Shown in pieces: positions 54,121-64,000 of a stretch of 64,000 nucleotides of DNA. The translations under genes and the position numbers were made by a program. Positions within the stretch are counted from its first letter, which is position 1; every line of letters begins with the position of its first letter. Source of the stretch: Xiphophorus maculatus (Eukaryota > Chordata > Actinopteri > Cyprinodontiformes > Poeciliidae); assembly GCF_002775205.1 (NCBI RefSeq), contig NC_036443.1:14085373-14149372 (forward strand), given 5' to 3'. A model generated the notes under the pieces. The model was not told where the DNA came from and searched no databases. It was given only the letters and a program-made list of their open reading frames with translations.

Positions 54121-55374
54121 ATGTCGAAGGGGGATCCGAACCCATCTTCTCCAAAACTGGGGGACGAGTTCAGCCATCGGCAGGTGGGCTAAGCTTTGAG
54201 CGAGTTAACACGGAGTGTTGTTGCTCCACAGGTGACGGCGGTAACGCGGTTTGCTTTTCAACTAAATGTTTTAGTTAAAACATGGTATTAAAAGAAAGTG
54301 ATTCACCAATTTATTTATGTTTCACATTTTAAAAAGGGGCTTTCTTGTGAATAAATGCTTTTCCGGGGATGTGGGTGGTACTGACACGGTGGAGCCCTAA
54401 ATCATTTTCTTCACTCTGTCGTCAATTTGTTGCTGAGTTTGAGCAACCTTGATGACTTTCGAGGTTTCAGTCTATCGTCCACCTTTAGGGTCTTGTAATT
54501 TAATGTGTAAATTATTAAACAAAGTTAAAATAAAAATACTTTAAACCAACTTATATAGAAGCTACAGTTTTTGCAGGCCTTACCCTTTTGTCCAAATAAA
54601 TAAGTAAATGTTTATTGCACAGTAATTCAATAATTTCAAAGTGTAAAACGGTGTTATAGTGCAGTTAAATCCAATTTTTATATTCTCCTAAAAAATGTGT
54701 ATTTTAGCAGCCCCGCTATTGTGTAAAAACATTTAAATGATAATGTTCATGCAGCTATATGTTGAGGTTTGTTGGGTAAAATGTCCTAAGGTTCACAATG
54801 AGTTAAAAAACAAAAGAAAATCCTACACTGGGCATAGACATAATTTACATTGTGATGGCAGATGAATTACACTTGACAAATTCTGCCATCAGGAAACCAT
54901 ATTTATTCAAATAATCTAAAAGGCTGGACATATTAGTCCTTTTACACTGATACAAGTGCAGCGCTGCAATTCTCGTTTATTAAAAAATTCTTTGCTGCTC
55001 TGTTTGTGCAGAGAAAGCCACCTGCAGTAGCTACCCGTTCACATCTCAAAGGAGAAAATTTCTTGTCCTCAGGCTCCAAGGGACAGCCTGGATTTCAAAC
55101 TGAATACGATCTACGACCACGGCACGGCCTTATTCTGGAGCAAGAATCAAATGGTGTGCCAGAGAGAAACCATCAGTATTGGCAAACGGTGGGTGAGAGG
55201 GATGATGTGTCAGGGGAGTTTCAGGCAGTTCAACGTGTAATTCCTTCTTCTTCTTTTTTTATCAGAAGGAAAAGGAAAAACTTGGAGAAGCAGCTCATGC
55301 TACAACAAGAGCAAGAGGAGGGCATTAGAGTTTGGATCGACCCGAAGAGGAACACCTACCACTACCTGACATGA
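54121..55374 (+). CDS. Unrecognised small protein, possibly ciliary
   Basis: I do not recognise this gene. Exon 1 (54121-54183) encodes MSKGDPNPSSPKLGDEFSHR-Q with donor GTGGGC. Exon 2 (55012-55374) begins after TTTGTGCAG, phase 0, and stays open for 120 codons, giving 141 residues. It contains KPPAVATRSHLKGENF, GFQTEYDLRPRHGLILEQ, NHQYWQT, a basic RRKRKNLEKQLMLQQEQEE helix and a C-terminal VWIDPKRNTYHYLT. The aromatic-rich short motifs and the FF-xx-RKRKNLEKQ segment recall microtubule-inner-protein-like ciliary proteins such as CIMIP5/C2orf50, but similarity is weak. A strong acceptor-like tract (TTCTTTTTTTATCAG, ending 55265) lies inside exon 2; splicing there with donors at 55189 or 55193 would change the C-terminus. 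Codons before it look less protein-like. An AATAAA follows at 55600. Confidence 0.6.
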
Positions 55375-55599
55375 CGGGTAAAATGTTGTAATGAAACCAG
55401 CATATACAGCAGCTAATACTTGATTAAACATCAACTCATTCTGAAAAGTAAGTAAACAAGTCATTTCATTTGAACACGTGAATATTTTCCACAGGAAAAT
55501 ATTGTCAGGCGCTCTGCTTTCTCAACAATTAGAACTTCAGCTTTGGAGGAGGCTTCAAGAACTACCAACTACTGCTGCTGCTAACCAGGACGTCCTGAC

Positions 55600-55605
55600 A
55601 ATAAA
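55600..55605 (+). terminator. Poly(A) signal of the small + strand gene
   Basis: AATAAA about 225 bp after the stop at 55374, followed by a GT/T-rich stretch. The transcript would end near 55625, over 500 bp short of the convergent smc5 3' end. Confidence 0.55.
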
Positions 55606-55625
55606 ACAGTCCTGTCAGTGTTTTT

Positions 55626-56180
55626 TGTTTTGCCGGTGCATGAACAAACCAAAAACAGAACAATGTAGTGTAATGTAGTATCATTTTCATACTCGATACT
55701 CTAAATGTTTTTCTTTTGGCTTGAATATTAAACATTCGCCAAGCAGACAAAAGAAGAGAGTTGAAGCTGCTTTTAATTTGGCAGTGCAGTAAAGAACAAA
55801 TTCAGTGTTTTTTTTTTTTTTTTTGGACAAACTTTGATCAGTCTATATCTATACAACTAAAAGAATCTGGGCCGGTTTATCCTAAGAAAACAGAGACGCT
55901 TTAAATACTCATGACTTAAAAAGAACTTGTAGATTAATGCCTGAATTTCATAATATGTCTAAGAAAAAAATGGCGATTACAATGCAAAACTGAACGTAGT
56001 TCAAGGACGTTAAGTTTTGTTTCAAAAAGCAAAATTAACTAGTCAAAAAATGTTTAACTACCATTTGTATTAAGTTGTGTTCAATTAAGTAGCTAGAAAA
56101 TCTCACCAAAAATGGAGATCATCATCTAAATGTAAACCAGTGTCATCCCCCTTTAGCTTTCCAGAAATTCTGATTTTTCT
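55626..56180. other. Convergent intergenic spacer before smc5
   Basis: AT-rich DNA with an 18-nt poly-T near 55808. No gene seen. The smc5 3' UTR probably ends within or just right of it. Confidence 0.45.
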
Positions 56181-56186
56181 TTTATT
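56181..56186 (-). terminator. smc5: smc5 poly(A) signal (candidate)
   Basis: AATAAA on the minus strand about 350 bp past the smc5 stop; a second AATAAA-type signal lies near 56300, so the true site is uncertain. Confidence 0.4.
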
Positions 56187-56534
56187 CTCAATTTAAATTT
56201 TTCAGTGCTTCCAGTCTTTCCAAGACAGCATATAAAAAGTGGTTTTGGACATTTCTGTCTACTTTATATAAAAGAGTAACACACCAACTCACAAAACAAT
56301 TTATTTAGACATATTATCACACTATCTTACATTTTTTGCTTCAAAACATGCTGAACAGAAAGTGGAAATGTGCAAATAGTAAATGGTGACTTTAAATCTG
56401 TCTAGTTAACCATGAAAATAAAATGTAAAGTCAAAGATGTAAGTGGGGTATTGATATGAAAAACTAAACTTCCAATTTTAAACCCTGTGTGAAATATCTC
56501 AGTGCCAGTTTTGAAATGTTTAGCCCTGTTGGGT

Positions 56535-64000
<7,466 letters not shown>

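Overview
The window is vertebrate nuclear DNA, almost certainly from a ray-finned (teleost) fish. Genes are split into many short exons with GT-AG introns, introns are AT-rich, encoded proteins match vertebrate families along their whole length, and the interspersed repeats (hAT MITEs, decayed Tc1-like elements, a tRNA-derived SINE, a non-LTR tail) are of fish type. A percomorph is likely; species cannot be told.

Layout. 1-2306 is upstream DNA with a GGAT/GGAC satellite. lhfpl5 (+, 2307-5394) encodes the tetraspan subunit of the hair-cell mechanotransduction complex. It meets srpk1 (-, 24716-6717; SR-protein kinase) tail to tail, with the two poly(A) signals 42 bp apart. mapk14 (-, 39745-26995; p38-alpha MAP kinase) follows, then an ELAPOR1/2-family gene (-, 53406-42049; endosome-lysosome membrane glycoprotein). 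Head to head with it is a small unrecognised two-exon gene (+, 54121-55374) behind a cluster of RFX/X-box-like palindromes. smc5 (-, about 64000-56535; SMC5/6 complex ATPase) fills the rest, and its first exons lie beyond the window. I rebuilt the exons of all genes by hand. Reading frames close exactly: srpk1 639 aa, mapk14 357 aa, ELAPOR-like 979 aa, lhfpl5 218 aa, smc5 about 998 aa in the window.

Most notable: srpk1 carries two copies of one 93-nt coding exon (15a at 11487-11395, 15b at 8045-7953). Both have the same length and phases (1-1) and good splice sites. Each encodes the start of the substrate-docking groove and MAPK-like insert. One copy resembles SRPK2/3, the other mammalian SRPK1, so they look like mutually exclusive exons that would give two SRPK1 kinases with different docking surfaces. 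srpk1 and mapk14 also each hold a U12-type (minor spliceosome) intron with textbook donor and branch site, and smc5 has a GC-AG intron. Thus a splicing-factor kinase here appears to be regulated by splicing itself.

In human, from memory, LHFPL5, SRPK1, SLC26A8 and MAPK14 lie together on 6p21. Here slc26a8 is missing from the 2.3-kb srpk1-mapk14 gap, mapk14 points the other way, and ELAPOR and SMC5 (different human chromosomes) are joined on.
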